From: Pseudomonadota bacterium
GTDB lineage: Bacteria; Pseudomonadota; Gammaproteobacteria; Burkholderiales; Ferrovaceae
Direction: 5' to 3'
Assembly: GCA_021828575.1 (NCBI GenBank)
Contig: JAJZEL010000117.1
Location: 1-7,785 of the forward strand
Length of the DNA stretch: 7,785 bases
Shown piece by piece: positions 1-5,978 of the stretch. The notes under the pieces are model-generated. The model made no database searches. It was given only the letters and a program-made list of their open reading frames with translations, and was not told the origin of the DNA. The position numbers and the translations under genes were made by a program. Numbering within the stretch: the first letter of the stretch is position 1; each line of letters opens with the position of its first letter.

Positions 1-68
1 CCCTTGCCGAACTGTTTCTCGATTTGCGACAGGGCCGCAGCCAGTGCCTTGCTTTTATGCTCATCCAT
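1..68 (-). CDS. recA: RecA recombinase, N-terminal fragment (runs off the window)
   Basis: Only the first 22 codons and two further bases are inside the window. The translation starts MDEHKSKALAAAL and continues SQIEKQFGKG, which is the typical N-terminal helix of proteobacterial RecA just before the ATPase core. RecA forms filaments on single-stranded DNA, catalyses strand exchange and promotes LexA self-cleavage in the SOS response. The ATG at 68-66 is preceded on the minus strand by GGGGA with a six-base spacer, a reasonable ribosome binding site. Upstream lie a sigma70-type promoter and a LexA box, as expected for an SOS-controlled recA. The catalytic motifs (Walker A and B, DNA-binding loops) lie outside the window, so identification rests on this N-terminus and the operator. 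Confidence 0.93.
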   Translation of the reverse strand, partial: MDEHKSKALAAALSQIEKQFGK

Positions 69-162
69 GCGCTTTCCCCAATAAAATCCTGCCAATTCTG
101 ATAACGGGCCAACCCCGCATGTTTTCAAGAAAAACAACAGGGTGGTTTTTTTCGTGAATCTC

Positions 163-206
163 CTACAGGCCGAATACTGTAATTATATACAGTATTCGGC
201 CTGTAG
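163..206. repeat. Perfect inverted repeat, 19-bp arms, 6-nt centre, around the SOS box
   Basis: The left arm (163-181, CTACAGGCCGAATACTGTA) is exactly the reverse complement of the right arm (188-206). The six-base centre ATTATA (182-187) is TATAAT on the minus strand, the recA -10 hexamer. The symmetry extends 12 bp on each side beyond the 20-bp LexA site. In a transcript reading through from pncC it would form a strong hairpin starting 11 nt after the stop codon. No T-tract follows it on the minus strand, so it does not look like a classical intrinsic terminator. A second function for the outer arms is inference. Confidence 0.95.
175..194 (-). promoter_or_regulatory. LexA operator (SOS box) of recA
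   Basis: Read on the minus strand the site is TACTGTATATAATTACAGTA, with CTG and CAG triplets separated by ten AT-rich bases. It fits the gamma/betaproteobacterial LexA consensus (CTGT-N8-ACAG) and differs from the ideal E. coli site only in the central bases. It covers the -10 hexamer of the proposed recA promoter and ends near the predicted transcription start, so bound LexA would block RNA polymerase. It lies about 107 bases upstream of the recA ATG. It is also the core of a longer perfect palindrome, listed separately. Confidence 0.93.
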
Positions 207-209
207 CAA
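182..209 (-). promoter_or_regulatory. recA promoter (-35 TTGCTA, -10 TATAAT)
   Basis: On the minus strand, TTGCTA (209-204) matches four of six bases of the sigma70 -35 consensus. It is followed after 16 bases by a perfect -10 hexamer TATAAT (187-182). E. coli recA also uses a 16-bp spacer with the SOS box across the -10. Transcription would start around position 175, giving a recA leader of about 107 nt. The -35 lies just after the pncC stop codon, so the promoter sits entirely in the gap. The start point is inferred from spacing only. Confidence 0.8.
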
Positions 210-217
210 CCCCCGTT

Positions 218-709
218 TTACTCCAGATATTCGAGCAACCCTGTCAGAACCCACCGAACACTGGCCTCGCGAATGTCCTGACGGTTCCCCTTGATCAACA
301 AGGTCCGAGATATCACACCTTTCCCCCTGCGCTTCCAGGCCAGGCAAATGGTACCCACCGGTTTCTCGGGTGTTCCGCCGGCAGGCCCGGCCACACCGCT
401 GACTGCCAAGGCCACGTCCGCATCCGTATTGGCCAGGGCACCCGACACCATGGCCTCCACCACGGGCTCGCTGACTGCGCCATGAAGCATCAGTGCATCG
501 GAGGGCACTCCCAGTTGCATTTGCTTGCTGGCATTGCTGTAGGTCACAAACCCGCAGTCAAACCAGGAGGAACTGCCAGGCAGTTCCGTCAGAGCAAAGG
601 CCACTGCCCCACCCGTACAGGATTCCGCCGTCACAAGACGCCAATTTTCCTCCCGGAGACGTGAAGCCAGCCGAGTGACCAGATCATAGAGTTCCTTGTC
701 CAAAGACAT
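218..709 (-). CDS. pncC: Nicotinamide-nucleotide amidohydrolase (CinA C-terminal family)
   Basis: PncC hydrolyses nicotinamide mononucleotide to nicotinate mononucleotide and ammonia in the cytoplasm, recycling the NMN released by NAD-dependent DNA ligase. The 163-residue protein is a stand-alone CinA C-terminal domain, close to the roughly 165 residues of the E. coli enzyme. Family motifs are visible: TAESCTGG (27-34, with the proposed nucleophile Ser30), TYSN followed by Lys62, GAVSEPVV, and SGVAGPAGGT followed by EKPVGT. The start is placed at the ATG at 709 because AGGGA lies six bases upstream and homology begins there; a longer in-frame reading from 769 adds residues not seen in the family. 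It overlaps the end of pgpA by 26 bp. It is the last gene of the block before recA. In some bacteria cinA-family genes are co-transcribed with recA, but here recA has its own promoter. Confidence 0.94.
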   Translation of the reverse strand: MSLDKELYDLVTRLASRLREENWRLVTAESCTGGAVAFALTELPGSSSWFDCGFVTYSNASKQMQLGVPSDALMLHGAVSEPVVEAMVSGALANTDADVALAVSGVAGPAGGTPEKPVGTICLAWKRRGKGVISRTLLIKGNRQDIREASVRWVLTGLLEYLE

Positions 710-1184
710 GCCATATCCCTTTACATAACCACAGACAGGCAAGAGCGTAGCAGGCCGCAAGCAGGTCATCCAGCATGATGCCCACCCCGCCCTTCACTTG
801 CCGGTCTGCCCAACTCACGGGAAATGGCTTCATGACATCAAATACCCTGAAGAGCACGAATCCTGCCAAGGCATTACCCGCCGTGGGTGGAACCCACATG
901 AGCACGAGCACGAAAGCCATCACTTCATCCCAGACGATGGGGCCCGGGTCTTCCTGACCCAGACTTCGCGCTGTACGATCACATACCCATACACCCAGGA
1001 TAACCAGCGCGACCCAGAGACACCAGCGCATCTCCAGCGGAACAAAGCCCATGAGCCAAAAAATGGGGAACCCCACCAGGGTGCCCACCGTTCCCGGAGC
1101 TCTGGGGCTCAACCCGGCCCCGAACCCCAGAGCCAGCCAGCGGGTCCAGTGTCCGTACATGAACCGCCAGGACACCAGGGTCAT
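684..1184 (-). CDS. pgpA: Phosphatidylglycerophosphatase A
   Basis: PgpA dephosphorylates phosphatidylglycerophosphate to phosphatidylglycerol at the inner membrane. The 166-residue protein matches the E. coli family member (about 170 residues) throughout. It shows GFGAGLSPRAPGT followed by VGTL near residues 20-36, IVWDE (83-87), FRVFDVMKPFP (112-122) and the acidic GIMLDD (135-140). Hydrophobic segments around 33-50, 54-68, 88-115 and 136-158 fit a small integral membrane protein. The ATG at 1184 is chosen because it overlaps the thiL stop as ATGA, implying translational coupling, and a purine-rich GGGGGG stretch precedes it. A longer in-frame start at 1223 lies deep in thiL and adds non-conserved residues. 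The gene end overlaps the pncC start. Confidence 0.94.
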   Translation of the reverse strand: MTLVSWRFMYGHWTRWLALGFGAGLSPRAPGTVGTLVGFPIFWLMGFVPLEMRWCLWVALVILGVWVCDRTARSLGQEDPGPIVWDEVMAFVLVLMWVPPTAGNALAGFVLFRVFDVMKPFPVSWADRQVKGGVGIMLDDLLAACYALACLWLCKGIWHVFGQGTL

Positions 1185-2152
1185 GACTGCCCCCCGGAAT
1201 CGAAATGGTCGTAACCGCGCCACGGCACATCAAGCACCCGACCAGCGGCATTTCGCACCACCCGCTGACCTGCTGGTAATATCCGTCCCACACGTGTGAC
1301 GGACACCCCTGCGTTGGCAGCCACTTCCCGAATGCGACCGGAAAGCGCAGCAGGCGCCGAAAAACAGAGTTCATAATCATCCCCACCCGACAGTGCCAGG
1401 GCCTGCCGTTCCTCCACGGGAATCGAACGCAGGGCGGGCGACAGGGGCACATCATCCCAGATCACTTCAGCCCCCACGCCAGACGAGGTCAGAATGTGAC
1501 CCAGATCCGCCAACAGTCCATCGGACACATCAATGGCCGCGTGGGCCAGCCCCCTCAGCGCTTTCCCCAGAGACACCCTGGGCTCCGGCATGTCCAGGCG
1601 GTCTTCACAGTGCCTGCGCGCCCCTTCGGACAACACCTGACGTCCCTGACGACACCGCAGCCCCAGGGCCGCGTCGCCCACCGTTCCGGACACCCACAAG
1701 TCGTCGCCCACCTGTGCTGCCGAACGGGTCAGGGCTTGCAGGGGCGGCACTTCGCCCAGCACCGTGACGGCAATGGTCAAAGGCCCGGCCGTGGTATCCC
1801 CACCCACCCAGTCCGTCCCATGCCGTCGCAAAGTGTCATGAAATCCGTCAGAAAAACGAGCTAACCAGTCTTCATCGGGAGATCCCGGCAATGCAATACC
1901 CAAGGTGGCCCAGCGAGGACTGGCTCCCATGGCTGCCATATCGGAAAGATTCACGGATGCGGACTTGACACCCAGGCACCAGGGATCCACCTCTGGAAGA
2001 AAATGACGACCCGCCACCAACAGGTCGGTGGACACCACCAGTGACTGCCCGGGGGATACGTCCATCAGGGCACCATCGTCACCAACACCCAAGCGGGTAC
2101 CGGGGACGGGACGGGAAAAAAAACGGGCAATCAGCCCGAATTCGGAAGTCAC
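1181..2152 (-). CDS. thiL: Thiamine-monophosphate kinase
   Basis: ThiL phosphorylates thiamine monophosphate with ATP to give thiamine diphosphate, the active cofactor. The 323-residue product is close to E. coli ThiL (325). Conserved blocks appear in order: EFGLIARFF at the N-terminus, GVGDDGA (22-28), VSTDLLVAGRHF, ASVNLSDMAAMGA, VGGDTTAGP, AAIDVSDGLLADLGH and LSGGDDYELCF. The aspartate-rich GDD, NLSD and DVSDG motifs bind Mg-ATP and substrate in this PurM-like family. The start is taken as GTG at 2152, one base after the nusB stop, with AGG five bases upstream; homology begins here and no ATG fits. An in-frame reading from 2203 is inside nusB and lacks similarity. A run of eight T (2123-2116, coding strand) encodes part of ARFFSR. 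Confidence 0.95.
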   Translation of the reverse strand: MTSEFGLIARFFSRPVPGTRLGVGDDGALMDVSPGQSLVVSTDLLVAGRHFLPEVDPWCLGVKSASVNLSDMAAMGASPRWATLGIALPGSPDEDWLARFSDGFHDTLRRHGTDWVGGDTTAGPLTIAVTVLGEVPPLQALTRSAAQVGDDLWVSGTVGDAALGLRCRQGRQVLSEGARRHCEDRLDMPEPRVSLGKALRGLAHAAIDVSDGLLADLGHILTSSGVGAEVIWDDVPLSPALRSIPVEERQALALSGGDDYELCFSAPAALSGRIREVAANAGVSVTRVGRILPAGQRVVRNAAGRVLDVPWRGYDHFDSGGQS

Positions 2153-2153
2153 A

Positions 2154-2591
2154 TCAACCTGGCGGGATGGGACGCAATTCCAGAGGTCTTTCCTGCACGG
2201 CAAGGCGATCCAGAACCCCGTTCACGTACTTGTGCCCGTCCGTTCCCCCGTAGCGCTTGGCCAGCTCCACAGCCTCGTTGATGATGACCCGGAACGGAGT
2301 TTCCGGATAGTGCCTGAGCTCGAATGCGGCCAGCCACAGAATGGACCGTTCCACAGGACTCAATGCTTCTGGTGCCCGGTCAAGAAAAGGAGCCAGCATG
2401 GTGTCCAACTGTCCGGTGTTGTCCAGAATACCTGCCAGCGTGTTGCTAAAAAAGGTTTTGTCGGCACGGGCCAGATGCTCCTGCTCCAGGAGGTGGGCTT
2501 CGATTTCCCGTCCCCCATGACCAGCGAGTAGCGACTGGTACAACCCTTGCACCAATCCTTCCCTGGCCCTGCGACGTGCGGATTTCATCAT
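2154..2591 (-). CDS. nusB: Transcription antitermination factor NusB
   Basis: NusB forms a heterodimer with NusE (ribosomal protein S10), binds boxA RNA and supports antitermination on rRNA operons. The 145-residue, all-helical protein begins MMKSARRRAREGLVQGLYQ, the usual basic first helix, and contains FFSNTLAGIL, the conserved block LSPVERSILWLAAFEL (77-92) and PFRVIINEAVELAKRYGG followed by KYVNGVLD. Length agrees with the family (about 140). The start overlaps the ribH stop as ATGATGA, so the first or second ATG (2591 or 2588) may be used; the first is preferred because a GGGAG lies upstream at a looser 12-nt distance. Placement between ribH and thiL is common in proteobacteria. Confidence 0.95.
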   Translation of the reverse strand: MMKSARRRAREGLVQGLYQSLLAGHGGREIEAHLLEQEHLARADKTFFSNTLAGILDNTGQLDTMLAPFLDRAPEALSPVERSILWLAAFELRHYPETPFRVIINEAVELAKRYGGTDGHKYVNGVLDRLAVQERPLELRPIPPG

Positions 2592-3079
2592 GAGGATTGG
2601 ACTCCCAGCGTACTGACCAGACGGGCCATTTCAATGGCCACCTGCGCGCAATCCGCCCCTTTTTGGTCAACCCGTGCCAGCGCCTGACCCTCGTCCTCCG
2701 TGGTCAGTATTCCATTGGCCACCGGCAGGCCCGTGTCCAGCTGGACACGCGTGATGCCTGATGCCGACTCATTGGCCACCACTTCGAAATGGTAGGTTTC
2801 ACCACGAATCACGCACCCCAGTGCGATCAGGGCATCATGCCGGCCCGAGCGGGCCATCGTACCCAGTACCAGCGGAATTTCCAGTGCCCCCGGCACGCGC
2901 ACCACCTGAATGTCTTGTTCGCGTACCCCGGATTCCCGCAGGGTCCGGGTTGTGGCTGCCAGCATCCGTTCACCCACCATTTCGTTGAAACGTGCCACCA
3001 CCACACCAATCCTGAGTCCGGCTCCATCTGGTCCGTGGCCTGCATTCCGACCCTGACGGTCATTCCCCTGGCGTAACAT
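2588..3079 (-). CDS. ribH: 6,7-dimethyl-8-ribityllumazine synthase
   Basis: RibH condenses 5-amino-6-ribitylaminouracil with 3,4-dihydroxy-2-butanone 4-phosphate to give 6,7-dimethyl-8-ribityllumazine, the penultimate step of riboflavin synthesis. The 163-residue protein shows VVVARFNE (26-33), VPGALEIPL (62-70), the core ALGCVIRGETYHFEVVANE (86-104) with the catalytic His97, and GILTTED (123-129). The first 21 residues are polar, glycine-rich and poorly conserved, normal for this family, which forms pentamers or icosahedral capsids. The ATG at 3079 lies 20 bp inside the end of ribBA and is fixed by a very strong ribosome binding site (GGAGGTGA) within ribBA. Its stop overlaps the nusB start, so translation of the three genes is probably linked. 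Confidence 0.96.
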   Translation of the reverse strand: MLRQGNDRQGRNAGHGPDGAGLRIGVVVARFNEMVGERMLAATTRTLRESGVREQDIQVVRVPGALEIPLVLGTMARSGRHDALIALGCVIRGETYHFEVVANESASGITRVQLDTGLPVANGILTTEDEGQALARVDQKGADCAQVAIEMARLVSTLGVQSS

Positions 3080-4196
3080 AGCCGGTCACCTCCAATCCAA
3101 AACCTGCCATGCTCGGCAACTTTTTAAGTCGTGACAGTATCTTCATTTTCCCCACTCCCAGATCCTTGAGAATCTGGGCGCCCACTCCATGCAATCGGGA
3201 ATCCCACTGGCTTTCCGCAAGCGCGTCCCCCGTATCCGCATTGCCAGCCCAGGCAATGAGATCCTGAGCCGAATCCTCGCGATGCAACAACACCAGCACC
3301 CCGGCACCCGAACCGGCAATCCTTTTCAGGGTGTCATGGATGCCAAAGGAATGCCTGCCCACGCCATCATCGAAAACGTCCACCACCGAAAATGGGGCAT
3401 GCACCCTGACCAGAGTGTCCTGTTGCGGATCCAGTTGCCCGAACACCAGAGCCAGGTGCGTCCGGTTGGCAACGGCATCAAAATAGGCCACGGCCTGAAA
3501 CGTACCATAGGGAGTATTGATCTGCCGACTGGACGCCCTCTCCACCAGTCGCTCCGTTTCACTCCGGTAATGGATGAGATCGGCAATCGTTCCCAGTTTC
3601 AGGGCGTGCGTCCCGCAGAATGCCTGAAGATCAGGCAGTCGCGCCATCGCCCCATCATCCTTGAGAATTTCACAAATCACGGCAGCGGGTTCAAGACCCG
3701 CCAGAGCTGCCAGGTCACAACCGGCTTCCGTATGCCCTGCCCGGATGAGAACACCACCACGCCGTGCCATAAGGGGGAAAATATGTCCTGGCTGAACCAG
3801 GTCCTCCGGGCGGGCGTACCGGGCCACAGCCGCCTTGACCGTCGTAGCCCGGTCCTGGGCGGAAATCCCCGTGGTCACGCCACGCGCTGCTTCGATGGAC
3901 ACCGTAAAGTTGGTGGTCAGGGGTGAACGATTGTCGGACACCATGAGCGGCAGGCGCAACTGCTGGCAGCGGGCTTCCGTCAAGGTCAGGCAGATCAACC
4001 CACGCCCATAGCGGGCCATGAAGTTGATGGCTTCCGGAGTGACATGCTCGGCCGCCAGCACCAGATCACCTTCATTTTCACGGTTTTCATCATCCACAAG
4101 CACGACCATCCGGCCTGCCTTCAACTCAGCCACCAGTTCCGTGGTGGTAACCATGACATCGCCAGGGATGGAATCCTGTTCCGGTACAGCACTCAT
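3060..4196 (-). CDS. ribBA: 3,4-dihydroxy-2-butanone-4-phosphate synthase with degenerate GTP cyclohydrolase II-like domain (RibBX type)
   Basis: The N-terminal domain (about 15-210) is a complete DHBP synthase, converting ribulose 5-phosphate to 3,4-dihydroxy-2-butanone 4-phosphate and formate. It has DDENRENEGD (35-44, acidic metal/substrate loop), RYGRGLICLTL (62-72), RAGHTEAGCDLAALAG (152-167) and CEILKDDGAMAR (175-186). The C-terminal part (about 224-378) has the fold length of GTP cyclohydrolase II. However, the segment that should read VR-x-HSECLTGD followed by RCDCG reads VRVHAPFSVVDVFDDG and then VGRHSFGIHD (263-287). The three zinc cysteines are absent, as are other hallmark residues. 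This matches the RibBX variant known from many proteobacteria, so only DHBP synthase activity is expected. Automatic annotation may call it bifunctional. ATG 4196 follows AGAGG by five bases. The gene overlaps ribH at its end. Confidence 0.95.
   Translation of the reverse strand: MSAVPEQDSIPGDVMVTTTELVAELKAGRMVVLVDDENRENEGDLVLAAEHVTPEAINFMARYGRGLICLTLTEARCQQLRLPLMVSDNRSPLTTNFTVSIEAARGVTTGISAQDRATTVKAAVARYARPEDLVQPGHIFPLMARRGGVLIRAGHTEAGCDLAALAGLEPAAVICEILKDDGAMARLPDLQAFCGTHALKLGTIADLIHYRSETERLVERASSRQINTPYGTFQAVAYFDAVANRTHLALVFGQLDPQQDTLVRVHAPFSVVDVFDDGVGRHSFGIHDTLKRIAGSGAGVLVLLHREDSAQDLIAWAGNADTGDALAESQWDSRLHGVGAQILKDLGVGKMKILSRLKKLPSMAGFGLEVTGYVTPGE
3086..3093 (-). promoter_or_regulatory. 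Strong ribosome binding site of ribH inside ribBA
   Basis: The minus strand reads GGAGGTGA, almost the full anti-Shine-Dalgarno complement, with eight bases between GGAGGT and the ribH ATG. It lies within the last codons of ribBA and decides the ribH start. It is among the strongest ribosome binding sites in the window, consistent with the need for many lumazine synthase subunits, though that link is inference. Confidence 0.85.
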
Positions 4197-4235
4197 AAAA
4201 ACCTCTGAAATAGACCGATCAGGAAGGCCGGCATT
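4197..4235 (-). other. Short gap between ribE and ribBA
   Basis: These 39 bases are the widest gap inside the block. They carry the AGAGG ribosome binding site of ribBA five bases before its ATG. I see no stem-loop with a T-tract and no convincing promoter. The space is far too short for an FMN riboswitch. Confidence 0.7.
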
Positions 4236-4865
4236 TTACAGCACGGGGGGGGAAGCCGTTGTTTGCCCTTCCAGGCTTTCTTCCCAGAATCGGGCCCGTT
4301 CCACATACCGGGCCAGCAAATCCACTTCTATGTTGACAGGATCTCCGGCCTCCAGTGAGGAAAACGTGGTGACCGCATGGGTGTGGGGAATGATGTTCAC
4401 TTCAAAGTCGCTGTCCTTCACTTCGTTGATGGTGAGGCTGACGCCATTGACGGCCACGGACCCTTTTCGGGCCAAATACCTGGGCAGGTCATCCAGCGCA
4501 GAAATGCACAGGAAGTGACTTTCCCCTTTTGGTTCATAAGCCAGCACCACGCCCACACCGTCCACATGTCCCGTGACCAGATGCCCGCCCAGACGATCGG
4601 ACAGCCTGAGCGCCTTTTCCAGATTCACGTCCATGCCTAGTTCGAGACCACAGGTGCCATCAAGGGTCACTTCGGAAACATCCACTTCGAAGTGTTCCGG
4701 AAAAAGAGACACCACCGTAAGGCAAACTCCGCTGACTGCGATGGAATCACCCGGCTGCACCTCCTGAAGACCCAGCGTGGGAGCATGAATCACGAGCCGT
4801 CGGCCCGCTGCCAGTTCCTTGACGGATTCAATGTGTCCCAGTCCCTGCACAATACCTGTAAACAT
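4236..4865 (-). CDS. ribE: Riboflavin synthase (alpha subunit)
   Basis: The enzyme dismutates two molecules of 6,7-dimethyl-8-ribityllumazine into riboflavin and 5-amino-6-ribitylaminouracil. The 209-residue product begins with the signature MFTGIVQG and has two tandem lumazine-binding domains: domain 1 (about 1-97) with VSGVCLTV (44-51, including Cys48) and domain 2 (about 98-195) with TGHVDG (98-103), VAVNGVSLTIN (137-147) and NIIPHT (157-162). NIEVDLLARYVER closes the second domain. The linker before the VNLEKAL helix appears about two residues shorter than in common family members. The last residues are encoded across an 8-base C run (4252-4245). Its ribosome binding site GAGG (4876-4873) overlaps the ribD stop codon, suggesting coupling. 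It is called ribC or ribE depending on the organism. Confidence 0.96.
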   Translation of the reverse strand: MFTGIVQGLGHIESVKELAAGRRLVIHAPTLGLQEVQPGDSIAVSGVCLTVVSLFPEHFEVDVSEVTLDGTCGLELGMDVNLEKALRLSDRLGGHLVTGHVDGVGVVLAYEPKGESHFLCISALDDLPRYLARKGSVAVNGVSLTINEVKDSDFEVNIIPHTHAVTTFSSLEAGDPVNIEVDLLARYVERARFWEESLEGQTTASPPVL

Positions 4866-4874
4866 GACTTTTCC

Positions 4875-5978
4875 TCACTTTTCGTGAAATGGCAAGGCTC
4901 TGAAACACCAGTCCCGCCCCACGGGAGTCACGGTCCTGATGGACAGGTCGAATCGCTGTGACATGCAGGTCAGCGGCATGATCCGGGCCACGCCGGCGCC
5001 CCCGTCACCCAACAGGGTGGGGGCCAGGTAAAACAACCATTCGTCCAGCCACCCCCCTTGCAACAAGGCACCATTCAGGCGCGACCCCGCCTCCACCATC
5101 ACCTCATTCCAACCCTGTGTCCCCATCCATTCCAGCATGGAACCCAACTCCACATGACCGGCTTCGTCCCCGGGAAATGCCACCACTTCCACGCCAGCGT
5201 CCCGAAAGGGAGCCGCCCCTTTCGCCGCCACCATTTCGGTGGTCAGGAGCATGGTTTTCGCCTCGCCGGAAAAAATGCGGGAGGACGGCGGGACCTCCAG
5301 ACGGGGGTCCAACACAAGCCGGACAGGCTGACGGGGGCTGTTCACGTGCCGGACGGTCAACGAGGGGTCATCGGCCAGCACGGTACCGGCACCCGTGAGC
5401 AGGGCGCAGGACCGAGCCCGCCAGGCATGGGCATCGGCGCGCGCCTCCGGTCCCGTGATCCACTGGCTGGTGCCATTGGCCAATGCCGTGCGCCCATCCA
5501 TGCTCATGGCCACCTTGCTGCGCAACCAGGGACGCTGGCGCAGCATGCGCGAAATGAACCCAGGATTCATTTCGCGTGCTTCCTGTTCGCACAGGCCGGA
5601 TTCGACTCGAATGCCCGCCGCCCGCAAACGTTCCAGGCCACGGCCCGCTACCAGGGGATTCGGGTCCTGCATGGCCACCACCACCCGCCCCACACCCGCT
5701 TCCACCAGCGCATTGGCACACGGCGGAGTACGCCCTACATGACTGCACGGTTCAAGCGTCACATAAACGGTCGCGCCACGAACCCGATCACCGGCTGCTC
5801 GAAGCGCATGAACCTCGGCATGGGGTTCACCCGCACGTTCGTGCCAACCTTCCCCCACCACGGCCCCATCCCTGACAATGACGCAACCCACTCTGGGGTT
5901 TGGCATGGTGCTCCACAGACCATGCGCCGCCAACTGCAGGGCGCGTTCCATGAAGTGCCGGTCCGCTTCAGAGGTCAC
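4875..5978 (-). CDS. ribD: Bifunctional pyrimidine deaminase/reductase of riboflavin synthesis
   Basis: RibD deaminates 2,5-diamino-6-ribosylamino-4(3H)-pyrimidinone 5'-phosphate, then reduces the ribosyl side chain with NADPH. The 367-residue length is typical. The N-terminal CDA-like deaminase domain (1 to about 145) has PNPRVGCVIV (26-35), the zinc-site HAEVHAL (His53, catalytic Glu55) and LEPCSHVGRTPPC (Cys78 and Cys87). The C-terminal reductase domain (about 148-365) has LRSKVAMSMDGRTAL, SQWITG, GAGTVLADDPSLTVR, VMVEAGSRLNGALL and LAPTLLGDGG. The start is GTG at 5978, overlapping the end of nrdR by 11 bp, with AGGGAAG upstream; an in-frame ATG at 5951 would remove residues that align with the family N-terminus. 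Its stop codon forms part of the ribE ribosome binding site. Confidence 0.96.
   Translation of the reverse strand: MTSEADRHFMERALQLAAHGLWSTMPNPRVGCVIVRDGAVVGEGWHERAGEPHAEVHALRAAGDRVRGATVYVTLEPCSHVGRTPPCANALVEAGVGRVVVAMQDPNPLVAGRGLERLRAAGIRVESGLCEQEAREMNPGFISRMLRQRPWLRSKVAMSMDGRTALANGTSQWITGPEARADAHAWRARSCALLTGAGTVLADDPSLTVRHVNSPRQPVRLVLDPRLEVPPSSRIFSGEAKTMLLTTEMVAAKGAAPFRDAGVEVVAFPGDEAGHVELGSMLEWMGTQGWNEVMVEAGSRLNGALLQGGWLDEWLFYLAPTLLGDGGAGVARIMPLTCMSQRFDLSIRTVTPVGRDWCFRALPFHEK

Noticed and set aside
163..206. The palindrome as a classical intrinsic terminator of pncC
   Set aside because: The stem is strong and well placed after the stop codon, but no T-tract follows on the minus strand, and its core is explained by the LexA box.
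710..769. Longer N-terminus for pncC (start at 769)
   Set aside because: The extra residues overlap pgpA, lack family similarity, and the ATG at 709 has a good ribosome binding site.
2153..2203. Longer N-terminus for thiL (start at 2203)
   Set aside because: It lies within nusB coding sequence and precedes the point where ThiL similarity begins; GTG 2152 fits spacing and length.
3189..3926. Plus-strand open reading frame of 245 codons
   Set aside because: It lies opposite the well-supported ribBA gene and shows no recognisable domains or convincing ribosome binding site.
3060..4196. Calling RibBA a working bifunctional enzyme
   Set aside because: The zinc cysteines and surrounding catalytic motif of GTP cyclohydrolase II are missing.
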